64,000 nucleotides of DNA from Thalassotalea hakodatensis (GTDB taxonomy: Bacteria > Pseudomonadota > Gammaproteobacteria > Enterobacterales > Alteromonadaceae). The stretch is from contig NZ_AP027365.1 of the NCBI RefSeq assembly GCF_030295995.1, forward strand, positions 1,736,001 through 1,800,000, given 5' to 3'. Below are positions 8,543 through 17,024 of the stretch, one piece after another. Made by a program: the position numbers and the translations under genes. Each line of letters opens with the position of its first letter. Position 1 is the stretch's first letter. The notes under the pieces were generated by a model. That model was not told the DNA's origin. It ran no database searches and saw nothing but the letters and a program-made list of their open reading frames with translations.

Positions 8543-8742
8543 TGATAGCTTCCAACATAAGTTTATTTCAAGTGAAGTAATCTTATTTTCTAGTAACGTC
8601 TTAACGCATTCACCTGTATTTTTAACGAAATAGACTTTATGTATTTAGTTTTTAATCGAAACTACGAAAAAATTAGTATATGTACTTGTTTGATTTATAA
8701 ACGAATGCTATAAAATAACAGCGAATAATAATAACGGATTAA

Positions 8743-9819
8743 ATGATGGATTACCGAGAATCGACTTTATGCTTAGGAACGACAGATAAATTGCACTGTT
8801 CTAACTGTGGTGGTCAAACACATAGTATTAACTCGATAATTACTTACGGCTACTATTTCCTTGAATATTTACCCATAGTGCCAATTAAGCGAAATACCCA
8901 GGTTCATTGTTTACAATGCCAAAGTATTGTTGATATCCCTCGTAACTCAACAGATTTATCGTTAATTTTTTCAAATTTTGCTTTAGCGTTGTTTAATAAG
9001 CTGCGGTTATTAAGTACCTTTAGCGGCAGTTTCTTAATCGTTTTATTTCTAAGCTTCTACTTTTCTGACGAACAGTTACATGTCCGCCAAAGTCAAACGC
9101 ATATAGATGTACCAAAAGTGAATGACTTTTATTATTTAGACTACCAAAATTCCGTCGGTGATTTTCGCCCTCATCAAAAGTATCGTGTCGCAAAAATTGT
9201 TGATATTACCGGAGGAACGGTTTCTCTTGTTTATGGAAACTATTATTACCCGCTAAAATCTACGCTAAGCAACGGTGTTAATTTAGGGCATACGGTAAGT
9301 GACGATTATTTCGAGAAAGAAAGGCATCACTTTTCTTACTCGCAATTAAATCAGTTATTCCAGCAAGGCTTTATTTATCGCGTCATTAGACCTGAGCTTA
9401 ATTACATTGGCCGAAATAGATCGGCGTATATGATTGATGGTAACGTTGTTACTGAGCCTGAAATAGTCGAAAAAGAGTGGCGTTACGTACCCGGAAAGCG
9501 GCAAAACACGCAAGCGATGGCTTTTTTGAAATCAACGCATTTAGAAGATAGGTTCGAAAAAGCTTTTGAGTTGTTAAAACAGTCTGCCGACTTAGGCTAC
9601 GCACCAGGACAAACACATTTGGCGGAGCTTTATTTAACAGGCATTGAAGGCCATAAGGATGTTGAAACAGCAGTGTATTGGTTATTTGAAGCTGCAAAGC
9701 AGGGTTATCAACCAGCGGTTGAAAAATATCGTGTGATCTGTCAATTAAAAGAGCAATGTCAGATTGAAGACTTTTACCAAGCGTTAAAAGAAACAGGTGC
9801 TAGTTTTACTATTTATTAA
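8743..9819 (+). CDS. Zinc-ribbon, single-helix membrane protein with C-terminal Sel1-like repeats
   Basis: 358 residues. An N-terminal zinc ribbon is formed by C19-x2-C22 (HCSNCGG) and C56-x2-C59 (HCLQCQ). A hydrophobic segment at about 90-108 (LLSTFSGSFLIVLFLSFYF) follows, then a beta-rich middle region. At about 260-330 there are two Sel1/TPR-like units (AFELLKQSADLGYAPGQTHLAELYLTG and the next, TAVYWLFEAAKQGYQPA). Sel1 repeats usually mediate protein contacts. The architecture suggests an inner-membrane protein with a cytosolic zinc ribbon and an outward repeat domain. It starts at 8743 or 8746 (ATGATG). No partner gene is evident and the specific function is unknown. Confidence 0.8.
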   Translation: MMDYRESTLCLGTTDKLHCSNCGGQTHSINSIITYGYYFLEYLPIVPIKRNTQVHCLQCQSIVDIPRNSTDLSLIFSNFALALFNKLRLLSTFSGSFLIVLFLSFYFSDEQLHVRQSQTHIDVPKVNDFYYLDYQNSVGDFRPHQKYRVAKIVDITGGTVSLVYGNYYYPLKSTLSNGVNLGHTVSDDYFEKERHHFSYSQLNQLFQQGFIYRVIRPELNYIGRNRSAYMIDGNVVTEPEIVEKEWRYVPGKRQNTQAMAFLKSTHLEDRFEKAFELLKQSADLGYAPGQTHLAELYLTGIEGHKDVETAVYWLFEAAKQGYQPAVEKYRVICQLKEQCQIEDFYQALKETGASFTIY

Positions 9820-9895
9820 ACTATTTTAATACTAAAAACTAGCTGTTTTATTTTGATGGTATTCGACTTCTGGGTAAATTTTAACGCTGAAAAAC

Positions 9896-10366
9896 TTATT
9901 CTTTAATCGTTAATGCTTGTGACATTTCTCCGGCATTTAGCCATGATTCGTGACTTTGTACAACAAGCCATTGATTATCAGTTTTCTTTAAAACAGCTGA
10001 CCAAAAAATTTGTCCGGTATATTCTTTAATACCTTTTAATTTCAATCGCAGTTTTACAAGTAATGTAAAAGAAACCAAATCAGCACTCAACACGTTAACG
10101 TTCCAGTCAAGTATATCATTGTGAAGATCTTCTACGGCAGCTCCTGCTATTTCGTAGGACGCTTTCAGTTCATCGAGTGATTTTATCGAACCACCACTTA
10201 TAAAAAACGCATCACTCGTATTTGAGTAATAGTCTAGTCCCTTTAAATATTGTCTATTGTTAGAGGCTTCAAAAATTTTAGTTACGACACTGGAAGTTGT
10301 ATTCATTATTTCTTGTTTTTCAGCGTCTGTCAGTAATGTTGAGGCTACTCTCTGTTTATTAGTCAT
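9896..10366 (-). CDS. SnoaL-like / NTF2-fold protein
   Basis: 156 residues with no signal peptide. The sequence looks like the small cone-shaped alpha+beta NTF2/SnoaL fold. An N-terminal helix pair (TTSSVVTKIFEASNN) is followed by LDYYSNTSDAFFISGG, a central helix and closing strands ending FWSAVLKKTDNQWLVVQSHESW. Members include polyketide cyclases, isomerases and many uncharacterised proteins, so no reaction can be assigned. It stands alone on the minus strand beside the REP-bounded island. A related fold occurs in the secreted protein at 14394-14873. Confidence 0.7.
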   Translation of the reverse strand: MTNKQRVASTLLTDAEKQEIMNTTSSVVTKIFEASNNRQYLKGLDYYSNTSDAFFISGGSIKSLDELKASYEIAGAAVEDLHNDILDWNVNVLSADLVSFTLLVKLRLKLKGIKEYTGQIFWSAVLKKTDNQWLVVQSHESWLNAGEMSQALTIKE

Positions 10367-10482
10367 AAAATCCTTAAAAAGTTATTTGATAATTCAAACG
10401 GTAAATTACGCTAGTTCTTAATGATTATTCAAGCATTTATTTGTATTAAAGTATTTAGGGATACGCTTAAGTGCGAAAAAAG

Positions 10483-10789
10483 GTTAATAGGGTCAGGTAC
10501 AATTTAATTCCAGCGCAGGTCAAGCTATTGGAGTCTGGTTAATTAATACTTAAGAAAGTATATTAAAAAAAATTGTTAGTGAGTCTTATCTTAACTTTTT
10601 AATGCCTGATCAATATTTATAGTGTTTTTAAATTCCAGATGTTTTTGATAAAAGCTATTTGAAGGGCTTACTTCTAGTACTATCAGTAAGAGTTACATTG
10701 TTAATTTGGACTTAAGTTTCTTATCATATTTTTAATATCTGAAAAAAGTAAAGTGGGATCACAAGTTAAATGTACCTGACCCCATTAAC
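10483..10789. repeat. REP-bounded element carrying decayed peptide/immunity genes
   Basis: The left end GTTAATAGGGTCAGGTACA (10483-10501) and the complement of the right end TGTACCTGACCCCATTAAC (10771-10789) match at 18 of 19 positions. The same palindrome occurs in compact form at 7973-8020. About 265 bases separate the arms here and include the relic at 10514-10746. No transposase is present. Confidence 0.7.
10514..10746 (+). pseudogene. Decayed copy of the bacteriocin-like peptide 3' end and its probable immunity gene
   Basis: This stretch aligns by eye with 7648-7887. It begins GCAGGTCAAGCTATTGGAG, which reads A-G-Q-A-I-G-V-W-L-I-N-T-stop, the end of the peptide gene. A degenerate version of the two-helix gene follows, with segments such as GTTTTTGATAA and TTCTTATCATATTTT still recognisable. 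The immunity start codon is lost (ATG to ATT) and stops and frameshifts interrupt it. The leader and first two thirds of the peptide gene are absent. It lies between REP arms, so it appears to be a duplicated then degraded fragment of the functional locus. Confidence 0.7.
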
Positions 10790-10830
10790 CCATAGCCACA
10801 TGCTACTTCACTTTGTATGCGCTTTAACTG
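10790..10830. repeat. Fragment resembling part of the E element
   Basis: TAGCCACATGCTACTTCACTT resembles the interior of E copy 1 near 5794-5820 (GTGCTACTTCACTTTG). It directly follows the REP arm. From here to 10970 I see only AT-rich sequence that probably carries the promoter of the next gene. Confidence 0.4.
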
Positions 10831-10970
10831 CAACAACTGAGGTTGGTTATCTATTTTCCTGTCTTAATCAGGCTAGACCTTTAAATATTTTTTAAATAAT
10901 AATAAAAAATGTCACACTTTTTATTATCACCGTGACTTTGTAAGTAACTTAATCAATAAAGAGAAAACCC

Positions 10971-11849
10971 ATGAAACCTATTTTATTATTTTTACTTACC
11001 TTGTTACTTAGCGTATCAGCATCGAATGCGAATGCAGACTCGTGTATTGTTTCTAAAGTATCAGGCTCTGGCCAACCGATCTTATTACTGCCTGGTTTTG
11101 TTAGTGATGAAACGGTTTGGCAAGCGGTTGCAAACGAACTTAAAAAACAATACCAAGTACATCAAATAGCGATTGCCGGCTTTGGTAAGAATAAAGCCTG
11201 TAGTAAAGCAGAATCAATTTACCCACAAGTTATCCAAGAAATAAAGGGGTACATCACTAACAATAAACTACAAAAACCTATTATGATTGGTCATAGTATG
11301 GGAGGTTTAATATCTATCGAGTTAGCGTTAGTTAAAGATATTAATCTCGGTGGTGCCATATCTGTCGATGGTTTGCCATTTATCGGCCCAGTGTTTACAA
11401 GAAGTAATGAAACAACAGTTGAAGATCTTTCGTATCAAGCGACTTCAGCAAAAGGCATGTACCAACGTGCAACGCCAGCACAAATTAAGAACATGACAAA
11501 ACAAGGCATTAGTATTCAAACGAAATTGAAAGAAAAATATCAGCACTTACTTGATATGGCCGGAGAATCAGATCCCATTACAGCTGGTAGCGCTATTTAT
11601 GCAGTGATGACAACTGATTTACGCAAAAACCTTGATAAACTTCAAGCTCCGTTATTACTGGTAGGAGCAGCAGGTGGTTTTACAAATAAGGCGCAACAAA
11701 CATTATTACAAGAATTATATGCAGATCAATTATCGCAGGCTTCTCAAGCAACTCTTATTATGAATAATAATGGCCGTCATTTTTTAATGTGGGATCAGCC
11801 GAAATGGTTAACCCAAACGATAGTAAAACAAGTTGAGATATGGAAATGA
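10971..11849 (+). CDS. Exported alpha/beta-hydrolase
   Basis: 292 residues. A signal peptide (MKPILLFLLTLLLSVSASNA, likely cut at ANA-DS) sends it to the periplasm or outside. The alpha/beta-hydrolase fold shows the oxyanion region ILLLPGFVSDETVW, the nucleophile elbow GHSMGG with S109, and the catalytic histidine in GRHFLMW (H270). An acid near 215-240 would complete the triad but is not certain. The substrate is unknown. Its stop overlaps the next gene by four bases (ATGA), so hydrolase and sigma factor are translationally coupled. Start supported by AAGAGAAAACCC. Confidence 0.87.
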   Translation: MKPILLFLLTLLLSVSASNANADSCIVSKVSGSGQPILLLPGFVSDETVWQAVANELKKQYQVHQIAIAGFGKNKACSKAESIYPQVIQEIKGYITNNKLQKPIMIGHSMGGLISIELALVKDINLGGAISVDGLPFIGPVFTRSNETTVEDLSYQATSAKGMYQRATPAQIKNMTKQGISIQTKLKEKYQHLLDMAGESDPITAGSAIYAVMTTDLRKNLDKLQAPLLLVGAAGGFTNKAQQTLLQELYADQLSQASQATLIMNNNGRHFLMWDQPKWLTQTIVKQVEIWK

Positions 11850-13006
11850 GCGCTAAAAGTTACCATTCAGATCTAACAAACGAGCTAAATCATTATGTTG
11901 AATTGGCCAAAAATGGAGATAAAGTCGCTTTTCAATCTTTAGTGAGTAAGGTTGCCAATACTGTTTCAGCTATCGCTTTGAGTATAACTAAAAATATACA
12001 AGACAGTCATGATGTTAGCCAATTGGTATTTGTTAAAGTGTGGCAGCAAATTAAACAGTTAAAAAATAATGACAGTGTACTGCCGTGGATCCGCCAAATT
12101 ACACGCTATACCGCGGTGAATTTTGTCAGAGATAACAAAATTAATCGTCAGGTACATCAAGATGAAGATGCTTTAGACACTTTGTTAGATAAAGTTTGCG
12201 ATGAGCAGCACGAGCTTGATACTAAACTGATTAAACAACAACAAAGTGAACTTATCTGTCATTTGCTGGATCAACTGCCAGATGAAAGCCGTGAAATTAT
12301 CTTACTTTATTATCGTGAAGAGCATAACAGCAAAGCAGTGGCTAAGCTTTTAGGGATCACTGAATCAACGGTTCGTAAACGTTTGCAACGCGTTCGGTTA
12401 CAATTAAAATCTGAAGTACTTGCTAAATATGGAGAAGTTATTTTTGCTACTGCACCTATAGGTTTAGTATCTTTATTTGCTTTTACCGCAACCGCTTCAG
12501 CACCTGTTGCTGCTAGCTCGTTTACTATTGGTGTAGCGGCAAAGCAAGGCCATTGGTTTAGTAAGTTTATACTTGGTCTAGGTGGAGCGGCTTTAGGTGG
12601 CATAATTGCTATTTTCACTAATACGTTAATGATGAATTACATGAAAAAGCATATTGAAAATGAAGAGGATGTACAAAAGCTTAATCAAATAAAGCATAAA
12701 AGTAATGCGGTAATCGCCATTACCTGTTTATTCTTTGCGCTAAGTTACAGTTTTACTCAAGGTTGGGTAATGCCAGTAGTAACCTATATTGTTTTCTTAT
12801 TTGGCCTATACATAAATATAACTGCCGCTAATAAAATAACACATGCTAATTTGTGTCAACAAGCTCTCAATAGCAAAAAAAGTGCAACCTTGCTGAAGTT
12901 GAGTCAATGGGGTAATAAGTTAGGTTGGGTGCTTGGCTTAGGCGGGGGAACATTAGGCTTATTATATGGCCTATATAACAGTGGTCGTTTTCAATATTTT
13001 TTTTAA
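11846..13006 (+). CDS. ECF-type RNA polymerase sigma factor with C-terminal membrane domain
   Basis: 386 residues from ATG 11846 (four-base overlap with the hydrolase); ATG 11840 is also possible. The first 195 residues are a sigma-70 family ECF protein. Region 2 reads DVSQLVFVKVWQQ...WIRQITRYTAVNF, and region 4 reads LPDESREIILLYYREEHNSKAVAKLLGITESTVRKRLQRV. The remaining 190 residues contain about four or five hydrophobic segments: near 205-225, 240-262, 285-305, 310-325 and 360-378. A membrane tail could hold the sigma factor at the membrane in place of a separate anti-sigma protein. No anti-sigma gene lies next to it. Targets are unknown but may include its own operon. Confidence 0.85.
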   Translation: MSAKSYHSDLTNELNHYVELAKNGDKVAFQSLVSKVANTVSAIALSITKNIQDSHDVSQLVFVKVWQQIKQLKNNDSVLPWIRQITRYTAVNFVRDNKINRQVHQDEDALDTLLDKVCDEQHELDTKLIKQQQSELICHLLDQLPDESREIILLYYREEHNSKAVAKLLGITESTVRKRLQRVRLQLKSEVLAKYGEVIFATAPIGLVSLFAFTATASAPVAASSFTIGVAAKQGHWFSKFILGLGGAALGGIIAIFTNTLMMNYMKKHIENEEDVQKLNQIKHKSNAVIAITCLFFALSYSFTQGWVMPVVTYIVFLFGLYINITAANKITHANLCQQALNSKKSATLLKLSQWGNKLGWVLGLGGGTLGLLYGLYNSGRFQYFF

Positions 13007-13137
13007 TTCTTAATCAGCCAGTATTTGACAATTTTTTACATTTTATTTCAAAAAAAGAACAAGAAATATCAGAAATTTTTCTTATATTTCATTATTATGT
13101 CTTTTGATATAGATGTAAATAAAAATAAGAGGACTAC

Positions 13138-14352
13138 ATGGAGTTTCAATCTCATCACCCTGTACAGACTAGCGATCGTTTGATTGCTATTGATCTTATT
13201 CGTGGTGTTGCTTTACTGGGTATTTTGATCATGAATATTCAAGCATTTTCGATGGCTTTTTCAGCGTATAGTAACCCTACAGCATATGGCGATCTTACAG
13301 GTGTTAACTATTATGTTTACTATGTTTCACATGTTTTTGCTAACCAAAAATTCATGACGATATTCTCGTTATTATTTGGCTGTAGTATAGTACTCATGGC
13401 TGATCATATAGTGAAAAAAGGTGGAAACGCGAGCAAGATTCACTATAAAAGAATGTTCATTTTAGCCGTGGTAGGTATTGCCCATGCCTATCTACTGTGG
13501 TTTGGCGATATTTTATTTCCCTATGCTATTGCAGGGGCGTTTGCTTATTTAGGGCGAAATCTAAAAGCGAGAACGCTGATCATTCTTGGGCTTGTGTTCA
13601 TCGGTTTAAGCTCATTACTGATGTGGTTGGCGGGTATCTCTCTGCCGCATTGGGAACAAGCAGAAGTTGAAGCAATGCAATCGTTGTGGATGCCTACGGC
13701 TGAATATATTCAGCAAGATTTATCAAACAATCGTGCTTCGTGGCTAGGTCAAATGGACTCACGTCATATGATGGCGTCAAAAATGCAAACAAACATCATT
13801 TTTTATATTCCTCGTATTTTGGGGCTCATGTTTGTTGGTATGGCGCTTTATAAAATGAATTTTTTTGGTCAACGTTTTTCCAATAAGTCATTATTAATTG
13901 CTGGTGGGATAAGTTTTATTATTTCAACAATAGCGATCATTGTAGAACTTGAACAAAATTTCGCATTAAATTGGAAATTTGAATTGATGTTCCTCGGTAT
14001 TCAATATAATTATTGGGGCAGCATTTTAATGGCATTTTCTTATATGTGCTTCTTACTTGTATTTTCTCGTTTGAATATACTACCTCTGCTGCAAAGTGCG
14101 ATTACTAATGTAGGCAGAATGGCATTAACTAACTATTTGTCACATACCATTATTTGTTGCATTATTTTCTATGGTTGGGGGTTTGGTCTGTATGGTTCAC
14201 TTGAACGAATTGAACAGTTCGCGGTTGTATTGGCTATTTGGCTATTTCAATTGGTTTTCTCAACATATTGGTTGAAACATTATCGCTTTGGACCATTTGA
14301 ATGGGTTATGCGTTCATTAACCTATAATTCGCTACAGCCATTGAAAAAATAG
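13138..14352 (+). CDS. YeiB-like (DUF418) multi-pass membrane protein
   Basis: 404 residues. It begins DRLIAIDLIRGVALLGILIMNIQAF, the hallmark of the YeiB/DUF418 family, with a second motif FANQKFMTIFSLLFG near 65-80. The C-terminal DUF418 part carries NVGRMALTNYLSHTIICC and closes YWLKHYRFGPFEWVMRSLTY. About ten membrane helices are expected. Family members sit in the inner membrane and their transport or transfer role is unsettled. An AAGAGGACTAC site precedes the ATG. It lies 131 bases after the sigma factor gene and 41 before the SnoaL-like gene, in the same direction. Confidence 0.9.
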   Translation: MEFQSHHPVQTSDRLIAIDLIRGVALLGILIMNIQAFSMAFSAYSNPTAYGDLTGVNYYVYYVSHVFANQKFMTIFSLLFGCSIVLMADHIVKKGGNASKIHYKRMFILAVVGIAHAYLLWFGDILFPYAIAGAFAYLGRNLKARTLIILGLVFIGLSSLLMWLAGISLPHWEQAEVEAMQSLWMPTAEYIQQDLSNNRASWLGQMDSRHMMASKMQTNIIFYIPRILGLMFVGMALYKMNFFGQRFSNKSLLIAGGISFIISTIAIIVELEQNFALNWKFELMFLGIQYNYWGSILMAFSYMCFLLVFSRLNILPLLQSAITNVGRMALTNYLSHTIICCIIFYGWGFGLYGSLERIEQFAVVLAIWLFQLVFSTYWLKHYRFGPFEWVMRSLTYNSLQPLKK

Positions 14353-14393
14353 CTATTTAATAGGTCACCAAGCACACTTTTAAAAGCAGGTAT

Positions 14394-14873
14394 ATGATGA
14401 AAAACCTACTAACAGGGTTGAGCATGTTACTTTTATCATTGATCAGCGTTATAACGTTGGCTGATGATAAGGCCTCTGATCGAGAGGCGATAACCGCTCA
14501 AGCAAAAGCATTCTCTCAAGCATATGTTGATGGCGATATTGAAACGATTATGGCTATTTATAGTACTGAAGCTAAGATTGTTGATGTTAATGACAACATT
14601 GAAAGTAACATTGATGCTATACGCCATTTTTGGACTGCAAACCCGAATAGTAAATGGCAAATAAAGTGGCATAAAACAACATCAACAGAATTAATCATTG
14701 AAGGCAATATGGCCAGTGATATTGGCTATTATTCTGGGATGTCAATGCACGAAGATGGCAGGGAAGTTGAGTTTGGTGGAGCTTATGTTATCGTTTGGCG
14801 TAAAGTTGATGGTATTTGGCGCATGCATCTTGATATGTGGAATAACATTGATAATGAGTCGTTAAAACAGTAA
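14394..14873 (+). CDS. Secreted SnoaL/DUF4440-like protein
   Basis: 159 residues with a signal peptide (MMKNLLTGLSMLLLSLISVITLA-DD). The mature part follows the NTF2-like pattern: REAITAQAKAFSQAYVDGDIETIMAIYSTEAKIVDVN, then DAIRHFWTANP, and closing strands YVIVWRKVDGIWRMHLDMWN. These proteins bind small hydrophobic ligands or act as isomerases or hydrolases; no specific activity can be read here. It is the last gene of the run starting at 10971, all on one strand, and is followed by hairpins at 14880-14968. Confidence 0.82.
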   Translation: MMKNLLTGLSMLLLSLISVITLADDKASDREAITAQAKAFSQAYVDGDIETIMAIYSTEAKIVDVNDNIESNIDAIRHFWTANPNSKWQIKWHKTTSTELIIEGNMASDIGYYSGMSMHEDGREVEFGGAYVIVWRKVDGIWRMHLDMWNNIDNESLKQ

Positions 14874-14879
14874 ATTAAT

Positions 14880-14927
14880 ACATTGACAATCCTTTGGCGA
14901 CTTATCAACCGAAAACAGTGTCAATGT
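14880..14927. repeat. Inverted repeat ACATTGACA / TGTCAATGT
   Basis: Two perfect 9-base arms (14880-14888 and 14919-14927) are separated by 30 bases just downstream of the SnoaL-like gene. It could form a hairpin in the 3' end of the transcript. No T run follows, so it is not a classical terminator. Confidence 0.45.
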
Positions 14928-14940
14928 TTCACCTTTCTTT

Positions 14941-14970
14941 AAGTAGTGGTTATTCTTCGCCACTACTTTT
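14941..14970 (+). terminator. Probable terminator after the 11-15 kb plus-strand run
   Basis: AAGTAGTGG (14941-14949) pairs with CCACTACTT (14960-14968), followed by TTTT. It overlaps the end of the convergent DUF6172 gene. Confidence 0.55.
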
Positions 14971-15249
14971 CGCTGTTCTATAACCCGGTTTCGCAAGAAT
15001 CTCAATATAAAAGCTTTTCAAATTATGATCAGCAGCATGATCAATTGATTTGTTCAATTGAGACACATGAATCATATCGGCAGTGGCTTCTGTTGTTCCA
15101 TATTTACAATCAAAATCCCAGTAATCAGCATCAGTAGGAAGCTGTTTATTTCTTTCTCGTTTTAAATATTTTTTTACTTCAAATTTTATTGCGTCTACAA
15201 GACGTGGTGTTTTGATTTTTTCATGTTCTAAAGAAAACGTTTTTTTCAT
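14950..15249 (-). CDS. DUF6172-like small cytosolic protein
   Basis: 99 residues from the ATG at 15249 (MKKTFSLEHEKIKTPRLVDAI), preceded by AAGG. The frame is open a further 16 codons upstream, but the family-like start is at this methionine. The protein is charged, with VKKYLKRERNKQLPTDADYWDFDC in the middle, and no membrane segment. It resembles a widespread small uncharacterised family I recall as DUF6172. It stands alone, convergent with the SnoaL-like gene. Confidence 0.75.
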   Translation of the reverse strand: MKKTFSLEHEKIKTPRLVDAIKFEVKKYLKRERNKQLPTDADYWDFDCKYGTTEATADMIHVSQLNKSIDHAADHNLKSFYIEILAKPGYRTAKSSGEE

Positions 15250-15436
15250 GTGTAACCTTAAAGCTATAATTAAAGGGGTGATGGAACCTCTTAACAAGGG
15301 GGTATTCTAACATACTAAGGAGCTTTCAGTTAGCTGCAAATATTTCTTTGAATCCGTTTATAAAAAAAGTAGTTACTTCTATCGCATAAAATAATGTGCT
15401 TCATTTGTTTTTGCCTTGAGGGCACTTAACGACCAT

Positions 15437-16060
15437 TTATAGCACGGCTGATATTGCCATTTTTTGTAGCAGCTCATCGGCAATGTTTGCTGCAGAGAAT
15501 CCTGGCGAAAACCTTCCTCTGAGCTCTCCCTTAGGCCCAATGATTGAAAGCAATATTGAGTGGGCTACGGTATAATTTTGCCCAGTTTTTGACACGTTGA
15601 ACTGTATACCCAGACTGTCAGTTAATGCCGTTAATTGGCGTTTACTGCCTGACACACCAACAAAGTTAGGATTAAAATATTTAACAAAATAGCCTAAGTT
15701 CTTAATACTAACTCGCTCATGATCTACTGAAACGAAAACAAAGTTTATTGGGTGAGCTACTTCTTGTTCGGAAAGCTGCTGCGCAAGTAACGACATTTGA
15801 AATAAACTTGTCGGGCATATATCTGCACATTTACTATAACCAAATAACACTATGGTCCAATGTTTATGCAATGAGTGGTTATTGAACGTCCCTAAGTCAG
15901 ACATTAAGGTAAAGGTATTTATTGGTCGTGGGTTATCTAGCCATTCAATTGTTGATTTTTTAACATAATGTCTATGTTTATTTAAAGAGAAATTTGAAGC
16001 AATTATTATGCTTACAGTTATGCCAAAGAAGCAACAAAGAAAGAATGCCCATTTACGCAT
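15437..16060 (-). CDS. SCO1/SenC-family copper-binding thioredoxin-fold protein
   Basis: 207 residues. An N-terminal anchor (about 5-22) is followed by a thioredoxin-like domain with the SCO copper site C78-x3-C82 (KCADICP) and the distal histidine in TVAHSILL. Further motifs are FVFVSVDHERV and SGSKRQLTALTDSLGI. SCO proteins deliver copper to cytochrome oxidase or act as thiol redox proteins outside the inner membrane. It is the last gene of a four-gene minus-strand operon with a membrane protein, an AhpD-like protein and an MFS transporter, and it overlaps the preceding gene by 8 bases. No oxidase genes are near, so a redox-stress role is as likely as oxidase assembly. Confidence 0.9.
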   Translation of the reverse strand: MRKWAFFLCCFFGITVSIIIASNFSLNKHRHYVKKSTIEWLDNPRPINTFTLMSDLGTFNNHSLHKHWTIVLFGYSKCADICPTSLFQMSLLAQQLSEQEVAHPINFVFVSVDHERVSIKNLGYFVKYFNPNFVGVSGSKRQLTALTDSLGIQFNVSKTGQNYTVAHSILLSIIGPKGELRGRFSPGFSAANIADELLQKMAISAVL

Positions 16061-16451
16061 TTTTAGACGTTCTATGCGTTAAGTAAATTAATCCAATGGC
16101 AATCATTGCGGGGAAAATAACACCAGCAAAGTCATCAATTAGCGCTTCTGGATTACAAATACCTGCATAGACTTCCCAGATATGAAATATTGCGTGACCA
16201 GTGAGCCAAAGCGTGGGAACAACCCATAGATCAACGCTATGTTTTTTTAAAAGTGCTCCGTAAATAAAGGCAATGCCAATTAATAGGTAGATGATGCCAA
16301 TATCTCTAATGAAGTGTTGGTTAAATGGTCCACGATCAGGTACACCAGGCACTAACCAATACCAAGTGTCTGGACTAAATGTCATTAAAACGCCATTAAC
16401 GAAGGCAAATAACCCAAGCAAAATAGCAGTAAACATTATTGATATTTTCAT
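16053..16451 (-). CDS. Four-helix membrane protein, function unknown
   Basis: 132 residues, nearly all hydrophobic. Helices fall at about 5-24, 50-67, 75-93 and 106-125. The conserved-looking loop YWLVPGVPDRGPFNQHFIRDIGI follows the first helix, and GHAIFHIWEVY lies in the third. I have seen this pattern in small uncharacterised inner-membrane proteins but cannot name a function. It sits between the AhpD-like gene (5 bases) and the SCO gene (overlap), so it is co-transcribed. The histidines in the helices could bind a metal or haem; that is speculation. Confidence 0.78.
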   Translation of the reverse strand: MKISIMFTAILLGLFAFVNGVLMTFSPDTWYWLVPGVPDRGPFNQHFIRDIGIIYLLIGIAFIYGALLKKHSVDLWVVPTLWLTGHAIFHIWEVYAGICNPEALIDDFAGVIFPAMIAIGLIYLTHRTSKNA

Positions 16452-16456
16452 CTAGT

Positions 16457-17014
16457 TTACTCCTCTATTGTCTGTAAAGTTGAATTAGGTATGAGAGGTT
16501 TACTGTTTATTTTTATTTGTTGGCATGCTTTTCCGTAACCTAGAGAGTATTTTAATGTGGGGTAAACACGAGTTGAACTAATAGCATAGGCAATCGCTAT
16601 AAGAGCTTTATTGCCCCATAGCATTATTATTTTTTCGCGTAATTCATCAGCTGTTGGGTCATGAGTTAATACCTTCTCAGTATACTGAACAATTAATGCA
16701 GTTTCTTCCGACAGACTTGTTAAGTCATTAATTATGATAGCTTCAATCGTACTTGTTGGAATTTCAGCTTCAAGAGCCATATTTACCATTAACTGAGTGC
16801 ATGAGCCGCAATCATCCCAAAGAATAGTGCGAATTCTTGCTGCATATAATAGCTCATTAGCAAGCGTGCCTTTATGTGATGACATAGTTTGAAAGCACAT
16901 AAACTTAATAAAAGCAGCGAAGTCAGTGTGCAATATGCTTTGCATATAGCTTACATCATAGTTGTATCGGTTTTTCATCGCCAACAACATCTTATTGCAT
17001 ATATATCGAAACAT
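16457..17014 (-). CDS. AhpD-like / carboxymuconolactone decarboxylase-fold protein
   Basis: 185 residues, all-alpha. The motif ARIRTILWDDCGSCTQLMVNMALEAEIP matches the AhpD-like CxxC helix (C-G-S-C), which in related proteins relays electrons to peroxidases. The motif is complete, so redox activity is plausible. Start supported by AAGGA upstream of the ATG at 17014. It is 10 bases from the MFS gene and 5 from the next, in a tight operon with the SCO protein. Together these suggest peroxide, metal or xenobiotic stress handling. Confidence 0.8.
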   Translation of the reverse strand: MFRYICNKMLLAMKNRYNYDVSYMQSILHTDFAAFIKFMCFQTMSSHKGTLANELLYAARIRTILWDDCGSCTQLMVNMALEAEIPTSTIEAIIINDLTSLSEETALIVQYTEKVLTHDPTADELREKIIMLWGNKALIAIAYAISSTRVYPTLKYSLGYGKACQQIKINSKPLIPNSTLQTIEE

Positions 17015-17024
17015 CTTACTATCC

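Noticed and set aside
14946-15137. 63-codon frame on the plus strand opposite the DUF6172-like gene
   Set aside because: Overlaps a better supported gene and a terminator hairpin.
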